Assembly (NCBI GenBank): GCA_965662885.1
Contig: CBFIJI010000004.1
Coordinates: 1-55,170, forward strand
From: CBFIJI01 sp965662885
GTDB lineage: Bacteria > Bacteroidota > Bacteroidia > Flavobacteriales > Flavobacteriaceae
Reading direction: 5' to 3'
DNA: 55,170 nt
The notes under the pieces are model-generated. The model made no database searches. It saw only the letters and a program-made list of their open reading frames with translations, and had not been told where the DNA came from. Below, in pieces: positions 40,720-50,325 of this stretch. The position numbers were made by a program, and so were the translations under genes. Position 1 is the stretch's first letter. Each line of letters begins with the position of its first letter.

Positions 40720-43700
40720 ATTACTGATTTTTTAATATTAATTTGTGTTTTAATTTGGTCAAACTCTACATTCACACCTTCGGTAAGGTGGGGTTCAAAG
40801 GTTAAGGTTTCCCCTAAAATTTCAGATAGAATATGTTTTTTATTTTTGCTGACAGCAGCTTCTAAAACAGTATCGTTTTGCACCCTAATGTCAATTCTAT
40901 CTGTAATTTCTAAACCTTTGTCTTTTCTGATATTTTGAATCCGATTGATGAGCTCTCTGGCAATACCCTCTTGGATAAGATCAGGGGTTAAAGTCATGTC
41001 TAAGGCGACAGTCATCCCATTTCCTTGGGCGACTTGCCAACCTTCAATATCTTTGAAATAGATTTCAATATCAGACAATTCCAATATAATATTTTTTTCA
41101 TTTACTTCAACAGCCAAAGGTTTATTTTGTTCCAAAAGGGCTACTTCTTCTGGGGTGAGTTGGTGAATACGTTGCACGACACTTTTGACGTCTTTCCCGT
41201 ATTTAGGGCCCAAAGTTTTGAAATTGGGCTTGACCTCTTTCACCAAAATGGCGTTAGCATCGTCTAACAATTCCACCGTTTTTACATTTATTTCTGAGGC
41301 AATTTGTTTTTGAATCAGTAATAAGGCTGCACGTTCGGCTTTATCTTTTACAGGAACAATCAGTTTTTGAAGGGGTTGGCGAACCTTAATTTGTTCTTTT
41401 TTTCGAAGAGAAAGAGCAAGCGATGTGATCGTTCTTGCTTTGTTAATTCGCACTTCTAAATCAGGATTAATCGCTGCTGAATTGGCTACAGGAAAATCTG
41501 ATAAATGAACAGAGTGAGCCGTATCGGTTTGCCCTACCTTGTTGAGATCATTATAAAGATGATCCATATAAAAAGGAGCCACTGGCGCACCTAGTTTTGC
41601 AATGGTAATCAAACATTGATAAAGCGTTTGATAGGCAGCAATTTTATCTGCTTGATACTCTCCTTTCCAGAATCTTCTTCGTGAAAGACGGACATACCAA
41701 TTACTCATTTTTTCTTGGACAAAATCAGAAATAGCACGAGTAGCTTTTGTGGGCTCATAGTCTTCATAAGCCGCATCAACAAGTTTGATTAAGGAATTCA
41801 ATTCCGAAAGTATCCATCGGTCCAATTCTGTTCTTTCCTCTAAGGGTATTTCCGCTTCTTGATGTGTAAAACCGTCGATATTGGCATACATGATAAAGAA
41901 GGAATAGGTGTTGTAAAGGGTACCAAAAAATTTACGTAATACCTCTCCGATACCTTCCGAATCAAACTTAAGGTTGTCCCATGGGTTGGCATTAGCTATC
42001 ATATACCATCGGGTAGCATCAGGGCCAAAGGTATCAAGCGTAGTAAAGGGATCAACCCCATTACCTAAGCGTTTGGACATTTTTTGCCCCTTTTTATCCA
42101 AAACTAAGCCGTTAGAAATCACATTTTTATAGGCTATACTATCAAAAACTAAACTACCAATGGCGTGGAGGGTATAGAACCATCCTCTAGTTTGATCGAC
42201 GCCTTCGGCAATATAGTCAGCAGGAAAGCTTTCCCCTGCATCAATTTTTTCTTTGTTTTCAAAGGGGTAGTGCCATTGTGCATAGGGCATTGCTCCAGAA
42301 TCAAACCACACATCGATGAGGTCGGACTCTCGGTGCATTGGTTCTCCGTCGGAACTACAAAGAACAATGGCATCTACGGTATTTTTATGTAAATCAATCT
42401 GGTCGTAATTGTCCTCAGAAAACTCCCCTACTTTAAACGTATCAAAGGGATTTTTTTTCATCAGCCCCTTGGATACAGCAATATTAATGGCTGCGATCAA
42501 TTCTTCTATCGATCCCATAACCTTGGTTTCTTTCCCGTCGGCTGTACGCCAAACTGGTAGGGGAATTCCCCAATATCTGGAGCGTGATAAATTCCAATCA
42601 TTTGCATTCGACAACCAATTTCCGAAACGTTTCTCTCCAGTAGATTTAGGTTTCCAATTAATTTCTTTATTGCGTTCGCTCATTTGGTCACGAATGGCAC
42701 TCACTTTAATAAACCAAGAATCCAAAGGATAGTACAGAATGGGTTTGTCTGTTCGCCAACAATTGGGATAGGAGTGTACGTATTTTTCTACATTAAAGGC
42801 ACGGTTCAATTCTTTTAATCGAATGGCAATTTCAACATCTACTGATTTTTGAGGCGCCTCTCCTTCGGGGTAGTATTCGTTTTTGACATATTTACCCCCT
42901 AGATTTCCTAATTCTTTTCTAAACTTTCCTTGTAAATCAACCAAGGGAACACGGTTGTCATTTTCGTCAATCACTAATAAAGGGGGGACTTCAGGAATTG
43001 CTTCTTTCGCTACTTTAGCATCATCAGCACCAAAGGTTGGCGCCGTATGCACAATTCCAGTTCCTTCCTCAGTTGTTACAAAATCTCCTGAGATGACACG
43101 GAAGGCATGTTCAGCATTTTCAAAGGGTAAAGGTGCTTCTGACCAAATTTTTTCATAACGAATTCCCACAAGCTCATGCCCTTTAATCTCTTGTTGCAGC
43201 GTGTAGGTAATTTTTTTATCCTTGGGGTCAGGAGTTTTCAATGCAGCTACATCGGGAACTGCTGTATATTTTTTCCCCAATTGTTTTTCCATCAAGGCCT
43301 TGGCTAAAAGAATTCGAATTGGTTTCCCTGTATATTGATTAAAAGTTTGGACCACAACATAGGTAATGGAAGGACCAACGGTAAGTGCCGTATTAGATGG
43401 TAAGGTCCATGGAGTAGTTGTCCATGCTAGGAGGAATAAGGGAATATCCCCTTGTAATGCTTCAGGTAAACTTTCTGAAAGGGTTTTAAACTGGGCGGTA
43501 ACCGTGGTGTCACTCACATCACGATATGTCCCTGGTTGATTTAATTCATGTGAGCTTAAACCTGTTCCCGCTTTTGGGGAATAGGGTTGAATCGTATAGC
43601 CTTTGTACAACAATCCCTTATCATGGATTTGTTTAAGTAACCACCAGACACTTTCAATATACTTTGATTTATAGGTAATATAAGGGGATTCCATGTCCAC

Positions 43701-44123
43701 CCAATAACCAATACGCCGTGTTAATTGATTCCAAACATCAGTGTATCGCATCACGGCTTCCTTACACTTATCATTATATTCTGAAACAGAAATTTTTTTA
43801 CCAATATCATCTTTGGTAATTCCCAATTCTTTTTCCACCCCCAATTCGACTGGAAGACCATGCGTGTCCCATCCAGCTTTTCTTTTTACTTGGTATCCTT
43901 TTTGTGTTTTATAACGACAAAAAATATCTTTAATGGCTCGTGCCATGACATGGTGGATGCCAGGCATGCCATTAGCCGACGGAGGACCTTCATAAAAAAC
44001 AAAGGGTTGTTTCCCTTCTCGACTGCTGATGCTCTTTTCAAACGTTTGATTCGCCTCCCAATCTTTTAAGATGTTTTCGGCAATATCCGTTAAATCAAGC
44101 TTGTTGTATTCTCTAAATTTCAT
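40716..44123 (-). CDS. ileS: Isoleucyl-tRNA synthetase
   Basis: A 1135-residue class I synthetase. The HIGH motif appears as GIHHVMARA near residue 57, and KMSKR is in DKKGQKMSKRLGNG. The CP1 editing domain (TWTTPWTLPSNTAL; GTGIVHTAPTFGADD) is intact, so misacylated Val-tRNA can be cleared. The WFDSGAMPY and anticodon-binding regions follow. Length is typical for the long bacterial type. It heads the ileS-dksA-(exported protein)-lspA operon. Palindromes lie in the 170-nt gap upstream. Confidence 0.97.
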   Translation of the reverse strand: MKFREYNKLDLTDIAENILKDWEANQTFEKSISSREGKQPFVFYEGPPSANGMPGIHHVMARAIKDIFCRYKTQKGYQVKRKAGWDTHGLPVELGVEKELGITKDDIGKKISVSEYNDKCKEAVMRYTDVWNQLTRRIGYWVDMESPYITYKSKYIESVWWLLKQIHDKGLLYKGYTIQPYSPKAGTGLSSHELNQPGTYRDVSDTTVTAQFKTLSESLPEALQGDIPLFLLAWTTTPWTLPSNTALTVGPSITYVVVQTFNQYTGKPIRILLAKALMEKQLGKKYTAVPDVAALKTPDPKDKKITYTLQQEIKGHELVGIRYEKIWSEAPLPFENAEHAFRVISGDFVTTEEGTGIVHTAPTFGADDAKVAKEAIPEVPPLLVIDENDNRVPLVDLQGKFRKELGNLGGKYVKNEYYPEGEAPQKSVDVEIAIRLKELNRAFNVEKYVHSYPNCWRTDKPILYYPLDSWFIKVSAIRDQMSERNKEINWKPKSTGEKRFGNWLSNANDWNLSRSRYWGIPLPVWRTADGKETKVMGSIEELIAAINIAVSKGLMKKNPFDTFKVGEFSEDNYDQIDLHKNTVDAIVLCSSDGEPMHRESDLIDVWFDSGAMPYAQWHYPFENKEKIDAGESFPADYIAEGVDQTRGWFYTLHAIGSLVFDSIAYKNVISNGLVLDKKGQKMSKRLGNGVDPFTTLDTFGPDATRWYMIANANPWDNLKFDSEGIGEVLRKFFGTLYNTYSFFIMYANIDGFTHQEAEIPLEERTELDRWILSELNSLIKLVDAAYEDYEPTKATRAISDFVQEKMSNWYVRLSRRRFWKGEYQADKIAAYQTLYQCLITIAKLGAPVAPFYMDHLYNDLNKVGQTDTAHSVHLSDFPVANSAAINPDLEVRINKARTITSLALSLRKKEQIKVRQPLQKLIVPVKDKAERAALLLIQKQIASEINVKTVELLDDANAILVKEVKPNFKTLGPKYGKDVKSVVQRIHQLTPEEVALLEQNKPLAVEVNEKNIILELSDIEIYFKDIEGWQVAQGNGMTVALDMTLTPDLIQEGIARELINRIQNIRKDKGLEITDRIDIRVQNDTVLEAAVSKNKKHILSEILGETLTFEPHLTEGVNVEFDQIKTQINIKKSVI

Positions 44124-44189
44124 TTTAACCCAGGACTTAAGGATTAATAAAGTGCGAAAGTAACCATTTTCAAATAAATTTTAGGAGGA

Positions 44190-44269
44190 CCTTTATAAAG
44201 GACATAAAATAGGTGGAAAAATTTTCATTTTACAGGTAAAATAGCCGTTTTACTAATCTATTTAAAACG
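44190..44269. repeat. Three short inverted repeats upstream of ileS
   Basis: CCTTTATAAAGG at 44190-44201 is a perfect palindrome. ATTTTAC-AG-GTAAAAT at 44227-44242 has 7-bp arms. CGTTTTA (44246-44252) pairs with TAAAACG (44263-44269). They fill the gap between the TonB receptor 3' end and ileS. The last may be a weak terminator for the receptor; the first two look like operators. Confidence 0.4.
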
Positions 44270-44293
44270 CTAAGGTGTAAAAAGTATTGTTGG

Positions 44294-46846
44294 TTAAAAG
44301 TCCACATGCAAACCTAGGCGGAAACTTCTTCCAGGAGCAGAAATTCCAGAGGCGAATGTTCGGTAGTGTTGATCAAAAATATTGTTTATTCCAAGACGCA
44401 ACTGAATATTTTCATCGAATAAATATTGTGTTTGAATAGAAATATCTGTCCATGCTGGGGAACCTGCATAGTAAAAATCAACATCATTGGAATCGGAATG
44501 AAACAAATAATTTTCGGTTCCGTTAGGAGCAAATTCACTTGTTTGACTTACGGGTTGTCTCGGTGTTTCTTCCAAGCCATCTTCTCCTCCCCAGCTGTAT
44601 TCATTTGGATCTTTACTACCACTAAAGCGAAGAACGGCATTAGCACTAAATCGTTCTTTATTATAATTTAAATTAAAATCTCCAAAAACAGGAGAAATGG
44701 AGGGTAGGGGGCCATATTTTAAATTGTTATCACTTTTGGTATACGTAACCGAACCTCTTGCCTGAAGGTTTTTTAAAAGTTGTGCTTTTCCGTCGATAGA
44801 GCCACCGTATAAAAAGCGATTACCTAAATTTTTGTTACTAACAGTAAGAACTTCTTCTCCATTATACATGATAGTGTTTAGATTTTCCGTGGATTCATCA
44901 GCATGAACAATAAAATCTGTCCTAAGAATATGTCGTGAAATTAGAGAAGCGAACGTTCGAAGGGAAAAATAATTTTCTCTATTCTCTGAATATTTGGAGA
45001 CCCCAACTTCATAGTTGTAGGCATATTCAGGTTTTAAATACTGGTTGGGTACCACAAGAATCCCCTTGCTTTCACGAATCTTTCCAATATCGTCAATGTT
45101 TGGGTTTCGAAATCCACTGGAAACCATTGTACTCCATTGGACATTGTTTTTTGTTCGGTAGGTTAAAGCAACCGTTTGAGTTAATGCAGTTGTATTTAGA
45201 CCGGTAGAAGAGAGTAGGGCATTGACATTATAAGTTTCTTTCCAATTGGCTTCTAATATTGTATGGGTTAATCGTAGCCCAGCATTTAAAGTAAAACTTT
45301 CATTTAAATCAAAGACCCAATTTGCGTAGCCTGCAAAACTCGTATAAGAGCTTCCAGCACTGGGATAGCGAGAAGGAATAGAAAGCGGATAGTCATAATC
45401 TACAATCTTATTGCCTTCCAAGAGGAGCTCTTCTTTAAAGGCCAAAGAATTGACTTTATTATAGGTACCTTCAAATCCATAGGACAACGAATACTTTCCA
45501 GTAAAATTGGCGTCAAAGTCACCATTTAGACTAAAAACATGAACGGTTTCTTTTTGCGAAATACGATCTAAACTATTAAAAAGCCGACTGATCCGCGACT
45601 CTTTTATTTTTTGATAAGCTAGCGTAATTTCCCCTTTTTTCAACAGCTTTTTTCCACTATAAAATTTTAAACTCGGTGCAATCAACAGGCGAAATTGAGG
45701 GCCATAAAACCATTCAGCAAAGCGCAGGTTTTCATCTCTAAGCTCAACTAGTTTGTCATAACGCGGAATATCAGAGGAATTAGAAAGCTGAAAATTAAGC
45801 GTAAGTTGTTTTTCTTGGGGTAGTTTAACCACAAATTTTTGGAAAAGATCGTACTGCTGGTATCCAGTATTTTTTTGAATCAAAGGATCTTCATTAGGGG
45901 TTTGATTGGGGGTATAAATATTTCGGGTATTTTCAGAAAAAAAGGGAGTCAACCCCCAATTGTCATAGCCATGACGTCTATTTTTTCCGATTCGAATATC
46001 TCCAAAATTAGAAAAACTAAAACTTGTCCGGCTTCCCCAATTTTTAAAACTCAGATCTGTTGAAATATTGTTGACACTGGCGGTGTTAGCACTATTAAAT
46101 TCTGAAGAAAAAGAATTTTTAATTTTTTCAACTCCGTTGATTTCAGGAGATTTGGTGTAATAATGAATAACCCCACCCAAAGCATCAGAACCATAGCCTA
46201 CAGAAGAAGAACCAAAGACAACTTCCACCCGCTCAATATTGTGCGGATCCACTGTCAAGGCGTTTTGAAGGTGTCCAGAACGATAGATGGCATTGTTCAT
46301 GCGAACACCATCGACCACTAAAAGGACTCGATTGGCTTCAAAACCACGAAGAATAGGACTACCACCTCCACCTTGTGATTTTTGAATACGAACACCTGGA
46401 CTCATTTCCAATAAGTCCGCACCAGTTGCTGGTGCTTGAAACGCAATATCTTTGGCACGAATTACAGTTACTTTTTCAGCAATTTTTTGTCGGGTAGATT
46501 CCGATCGTGCAATGGAAAGGATGATTTCATCCAACACTTCTTCTTGAGCTTCTAAAGCAATGCTAATGGTATTTTGTTTTTGGTCTTTTAAGTTTATTTT
46601 TTGTTCTTTAAAACCTAGAAATTGGATAAAAATAGTTGCTGAGGGATCAAAATTTTCAAGGGAAGCCTGTCCCTCGGCATTGGTCAAGACACTGGTCTTT
46701 TTTGTAGCATCATAGATGGCTACTCCTTCAATAGGAACATTTGTGGCTGCATCCTTTACCTCAATAGTTTGAGCCATTGTCTTCACACAAAACAAGAGCG
46801 TAAAAAGAGTGATATAGCGTAGCCTAAAAATGTTTAAAAACGTCAT
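44294..46846 (-). CDS. TonB-dependent receptor, haem/haemoglobin-type
   Basis: An 850-residue outer-membrane receptor. Signal peptide to about 25 (VKTMAQ), then a carboxypeptidase-regulatory-like beta-sandwich (about 26-105: VPIEGVAIYDATKKTSVLTN ... FIQFLGFKE). The plug (about 125-240) carries RGFEANRVLLVVDGVRMNNA and SGHLQNALTVD. The barrel ends RSFRLGLHVDF. The plug pattern resembles haemoglobin/haem receptors (HmuR/HasR type), but I see no haem-binding His motif that settles it. Its start overlaps the end of recO by 23 nt, an odd pairing with a repair gene. Confidence 0.85.
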   Translation of the reverse strand: MTFLNIFRLRYITLFTLLFCVKTMAQTIEVKDAATNVPIEGVAIYDATKKTSVLTNAEGQASLENFDPSATIFIQFLGFKEQKINLKDQKQNTISIALEAQEEVLDEIILSIARSESTRQKIAEKVTVIRAKDIAFQAPATGADLLEMSPGVRIQKSQGGGGSPILRGFEANRVLLVVDGVRMNNAIYRSGHLQNALTVDPHNIERVEVVFGSSSVGYGSDALGGVIHYYTKSPEINGVEKIKNSFSSEFNSANTASVNNISTDLSFKNWGSRTSFSFSNFGDIRIGKNRRHGYDNWGLTPFFSENTRNIYTPNQTPNEDPLIQKNTGYQQYDLFQKFVVKLPQEKQLTLNFQLSNSSDIPRYDKLVELRDENLRFAEWFYGPQFRLLIAPSLKFYSGKKLLKKGEITLAYQKIKESRISRLFNSLDRISQKETVHVFSLNGDFDANFTGKYSLSYGFEGTYNKVNSLAFKEELLLEGNKIVDYDYPLSIPSRYPSAGSSYTSFAGYANWVFDLNESFTLNAGLRLTHTILEANWKETYNVNALLSSTGLNTTALTQTVALTYRTKNNVQWSTMVSSGFRNPNIDDIGKIRESKGILVVPNQYLKPEYAYNYEVGVSKYSENRENYFSLRTFASLISRHILRTDFIVHADESTENLNTIMYNGEEVLTVSNKNLGNRFLYGGSIDGKAQLLKNLQARGSVTYTKSDNNLKYGPLPSISPVFGDFNLNYNKERFSANAVLRFSGSKDPNEYSWGGEDGLEETPRQPVSQTSEFAPNGTENYLFHSDSNDVDFYYAGSPAWTDISIQTQYLFDENIQLRLGINNIFDQHYRTFASGISAPGRSFRLGLHVDF

Positions 46847-47552
46847 TTAATACGGCAATCGATTTTGGTGTTGAAAAATGCTGTAAATGTAACCTAAAAT
46901 AAGTAATGACTTGTTCGAGTAATTCCGCTCGCTCCAATTTACTTAGTCTGATCGTTGATGCACTATCAAAATCCGTGCCTAATAAGGAAACCCATTGTGA
47001 TTTTAAAGGTGTTTTTAAATGCAGCCCATGAGGTAGTAAGGGTGTTGTACTTCCACTTTCCAGATCAAAATAGGCATGATCGGGATTTTCTATATTGGGA
47101 AAAAACCCAATATGGCGGCTTAGTTCCAAAAGAAATTTAAGGTGAAAATTCCCAATATTTTCATGTTGATCCAACCAGATAAAGGAATGACGAATGAATT
47201 CAAAAAGCTGGGGGTTGGATTCGGCCTCTTCTTTAAGGACTTGGTAGAGTGTTTCTGAAAGAAACATTAACAAGGCATTTTTACGAACATCAAATGGGAT
47301 ACTTTGATAAGGGGTCAATAGTTTTGCCTCACGGACAAAACTCAAATTTTGGGTGTTTTTAAACTGTGCAACAATCTCAATATGAGATAAAGGTTGAAAA
47401 AGGGATTTTTTAACGGTTTTTCGTTTTCCGTTTAGAATCCCTTTAAGCATAAAAGAACGAAGCCCATACTTTTTTGTAAAGCAGTGAGAAATCAAACTCG
47501 TATCCCCATACTTAAGGTTATGAATGGGGAAAGCAGCAGTAGAGTCGAGCAT
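46824..47552 (-). CDS. recO: DNA repair protein RecO
   Basis: The frame begins at 47585, inside gdhA, but the ATG at 47552 (MLDSTAAFPIHNLKYGDTSLI) is the family start and gives 242 residues. It has the N-terminal OB-fold (about 1-80, FTKKYGLRSFMLKGI) and a C-terminal helical region with a degenerate zinc site. RecO loads RecA with RecR. It lies 4 nt after the gdhA stop. Its 3' end overlaps the receptor start by 23 nt, so the three genes may be co-transcribed. Confidence 0.9.
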   Translation of the reverse strand: MLDSTAAFPIHNLKYGDTSLISHCFTKKYGLRSFMLKGILNGKRKTVKKSLFQPLSHIEIVAQFKNTQNLSFVREAKLLTPYQSIPFDVRKNALLMFLSETLYQVLKEEAESNPQLFEFIRHSFIWLDQHENIGNFHLKFLLELSRHIGFFPNIENPDHAYFDLESGSTTPLLPHGLHLKTPLKSQWVSLLGTDFDSASTIRLSKLERAELLEQVITYFRLHLQHFSTPKSIAVLNDVFKHF

Positions 47553-47556
47553 GATT

Positions 47557-48897
47557 TTATACGACTCCCTGCGCCAACATTGCATCGGCTACTTTAACAA
47601 AACCTGCAATATTAGCTCCTTTGACATAGTTCACATAGTCTCCTTCGGCACCGTAAGTAAGGCAGGATTTATGAATATCGGCCATAATTTTTTTCAATCG
47701 TTCGTCCACTTCTTCCCGTGTCCAACTGTAGCGAAGAGAGTTTTGAGCCATTTCTAATCCTGAAACGGCAACCCCTCCCGCATTAGAGGCTTTCCCAGGG
47801 GCAAATAATATTTTATGCTCTAGGAAGAGATGAACGGCAGCTGCTGTTGTAGGCATATTAGCTCCTTCTCCAACACAAATACAATGGTTGGCAATCAACA
47901 TTTTTGCATCGGTAATATTCAATTCGTTTTGAGTTGCACAGGGTAAGGCAACATCACAAGGAATTCCCCAAGGTGTTTTTCCTGGGTGGAAAGATGCGGA
48001 TGGATATTTTTCTACATATTCGTTAATACGTCCACGTCTTACATTTTTTAAGTCCATCACATAGGCTAATTTTTCATGGTCAATCCCTTCCGGATCATGA
48101 ATGAATCCAGAGGAATCGGATAGGGTAATGACTTTCCCTCCCAATTGGATCGTTTTTTCTGCAGCATATTGGGCAACATTCCCGGAGCCGGAGATGACCA
48201 CATTTTTTCCATCAAAACTAGCATCTATATTTTCCAACATTTTTTGAGTAAAATAAACGACGCCATAGCCTGTAGCTTCTGGTCGAATTAAAGAGCCTCC
48301 CCAAGAGACTCCTTTACCAGTGAGTACTCCTGTAAATTCATTTCTAAGGCGTTTATATTGTCCAAACAAATAGCCAATTTCCCGGCTTCCAACACCAATA
48401 TCTCCTGCTGGAATGTCGCGATTAGGGCCGATGTGACGAAATAATTCCGTCATAAAACTTTGACAAAAACGCATAATTTCAGTATCAGAACGTCCTTTTG
48501 GATTAAAATCTGACCCTCCTTTTCCACCGCCCATAGGTAAGGTGGTTAAACTGTTTTTAAAGACTTGTTCAAAGGCTAAAAATTTGAGTACGCTTAAATT
48601 TACCGTAGGGTGAAAACGAAGCCCACCTTTATAAGGCCCAATAGCTGAATTCATCTCAATACGATACCCACGATTGACTTGAATTTCTTCATTATCATCA
48701 ATCCATGCTACACGAAAAGAAACCACACGTTCGGGTTCGACCATTCGAAGCAAGATGTTTTGTCCGTAATAAATATCGTTTTGAACAATGTAAGGGATAA
48801 CAGTTTCAGCAACTTCTGTAACCGCTTGCATAAATTCTGGCTCATTTTGATTTTTAGCACTTACTTCTGCTAAAAATTGATCGATTATTTTTTTCAT
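47557..48897 (-). CDS. gdhA: Glutamate dehydrogenase, NADP-type
   Basis: A 446-residue hexameric enzyme that interconverts 2-oxoglutarate plus ammonium and glutamate. The substrate block KGGLRFHPTVNLS, the catalytic Lys region PMGGGKGGSDFNPKGRSD, and the Rossmann VVISGSGNVAQYAAE are all present, ending MLAQGVV. Length and motifs fit the NADP-dependent anabolic subfamily (GdhA). It runs into recO with a 4-nt gap. The 60-nt space to radA's 3' end shows no clear promoter box. Confidence 0.95.
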   Translation of the reverse strand: MKKIIDQFLAEVSAKNQNEPEFMQAVTEVAETVIPYIVQNDIYYGQNILLRMVEPERVVSFRVAWIDDNEEIQVNRGYRIEMNSAIGPYKGGLRFHPTVNLSVLKFLAFEQVFKNSLTTLPMGGGKGGSDFNPKGRSDTEIMRFCQSFMTELFRHIGPNRDIPAGDIGVGSREIGYLFGQYKRLRNEFTGVLTGKGVSWGGSLIRPEATGYGVVYFTQKMLENIDASFDGKNVVISGSGNVAQYAAEKTIQLGGKVITLSDSSGFIHDPEGIDHEKLAYVMDLKNVRRGRINEYVEKYPSASFHPGKTPWGIPCDVALPCATQNELNITDAKMLIANHCICVGEGANMPTTAAAVHLFLEHKILFAPGKASNAGGVAVSGLEMAQNSLRYSWTREEVDERLKKIMADIHKSCLTYGAEGDYVNYVKGANIAGFVKVADAMLAQGVV

Positions 48898-48957
48898 TAA
48901 TACGTTTGTTTAGGGATTATGGTTTTTAGATCAATTAGGTTTGTTTTTAAAATACAA

Positions 48958-50313
48958 TTAAAATAAAAAGGTAACGATGTCTTCAATTTTTGAAAAAGTG
49001 TGGACATTAATATTTTTAGGAACAGGGCCTACTTTTGAAAACTTTGAAATAATGATGGATTCAAAACCCAGTTTTGCTGCTTCTTGAATGCGTTGTTCTG
49101 CTTTTGGAATAGGTCGAATTTCTCCAGAAAGCCCTATTTCAGCTGCAAAACAAAAGTTTTTATCAATGGGGGCATCGTGAAAGCTAGACAGAATGGCCAC
49201 GACTACTGCCAAATCAATTGCAGGGTCTTCAATGGTAATACCTCCAGTAATATTGATAAAAACATCTTTGGTACCTAAGGTAAACCCAGCCCGTTTTTCC
49301 AAAACAGCCAGTAACATATTGAGCCGTTTATTGTTGAAGCCTGTACTACTTCGTTGAGGAGTACCATAAACGGCAGTACTCACAAGTGCTTGCACCTCAA
49401 TCATCAAAGGGCGAACCCCTTCAATTGTAGCTGCAATGGAATGCCCACTCAAGGCATCTTCTTTTTCAGAAATGAGTAATTCACTTGGATTGATGACTGG
49501 ACGTAAACCTTGGGATTGCATTTCATAAATTCCAATTTCAGAAGTAGCGCCAAAACGATTTTTTTGGGCTCGGAGAATCCGGTAAATGTGGTTGCGGTCT
49601 CCTTCAAAATGCAAAACAGTATCCACCATATGTTCCAAGATTTTTGGACCAGCAATATGACCATCCTTAGTGATGTGACCTACTAAAATTACTGGGGTAT
49701 GGGTTTCTTTGGCAAACTGAATTAATTCTGCAGCACAAGCACTAATCTGTGAAACACTCCCTGCATTACTTTCCAAAAATTGAGTGTGTAAAGTTTGGAT
49801 GGAGTCAATAATCAACAGATTGGGCTCCAGACGTTCCAATTGGGTAAAAATATTTTGGGTGTTGGTTTCACTTAAAATAAAACAATTGGAGTTGGTTTCC
49901 TTCATCCGTGATGCTCGTAGCTTTATTTGTTGCTGGCTTTCTTCACCAGAGACATACAATACTCGGGCACTAATTTGAAGGGAAATTTGTAGCAATAAGG
50001 TAGACTTACCAATTCCAGGCTCACCTCCAAGAAGGATTAAGGAACCAGGAACAATTCCTCCCCCTAAAACACGGTTGAGTTCTACATCATTGGTGTTCAT
50101 TCTTGGCGCTTGATTTAAATCAATATCTGCCAATTGTTTGGGGCTGTTTTTTAGACGAGTATTAGAGGCATTCTTCCAATTTTTTTGAGTGGGTTTTTCG
50201 AGGATTTCCTCAACCAATGTATTCCAATTTTTACAACTGTTACATTGGCCTTGCCATTTGGCATGTTCAGTACCACAATTTTTACAAAAAAAGCCTTTTT
50301 TGATTTTGGTCAT
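48958..50313 (-). CDS. radA: DNA repair protein RadA
   Basis: A 451-residue RecA-like helicase for recombination intermediates. The N-terminal C4 zinc finger is CKNCG ... CNSC (about 10-27). Walker A is GGEPGIGKST, the RadA signature is KNRFGATSEIGIYEM, and the C-terminal Lon-like domain has the IDLAVVVAI region. It is the last gene of panC-panD-UPF0104-radA, 12 nt after the membrane-protein gene. Confidence 0.95.
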   Translation of the reverse strand: MTKIKKGFFCKNCGTEHAKWQGQCNSCKNWNTLVEEILEKPTQKNWKNASNTRLKNSPKQLADIDLNQAPRMNTNDVELNRVLGGGIVPGSLILLGGEPGIGKSTLLLQISLQISARVLYVSGEESQQQIKLRASRMKETNSNCFILSETNTQNIFTQLERLEPNLLIIDSIQTLHTQFLESNAGSVSQISACAAELIQFAKETHTPVILVGHITKDGHIAGPKILEHMVDTVLHFEGDRNHIYRILRAQKNRFGATSEIGIYEMQSQGLRPVINPSELLISEKEDALSGHSIAATIEGVRPLMIEVQALVSTAVYGTPQRSSTGFNNKRLNMLLAVLEKRAGFTLGTKDVFINITGGITIEDPAIDLAVVVAILSSFHDAPIDKNFCFAAEIGLSGEIRPIPKAEQRIQEAAKLGFESIIISKFSKVGPVPKNINVHTFSKIEDIVTFLF

Positions 50314-50325
50314 CGGCGTATTGTT

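Noticed and set aside
42149..43158. Several plus- and minus-strand ORFs inside ileS
   Set aside because: Shadows of the 1135-residue synthetase; composition and position offer no support for separate genes.
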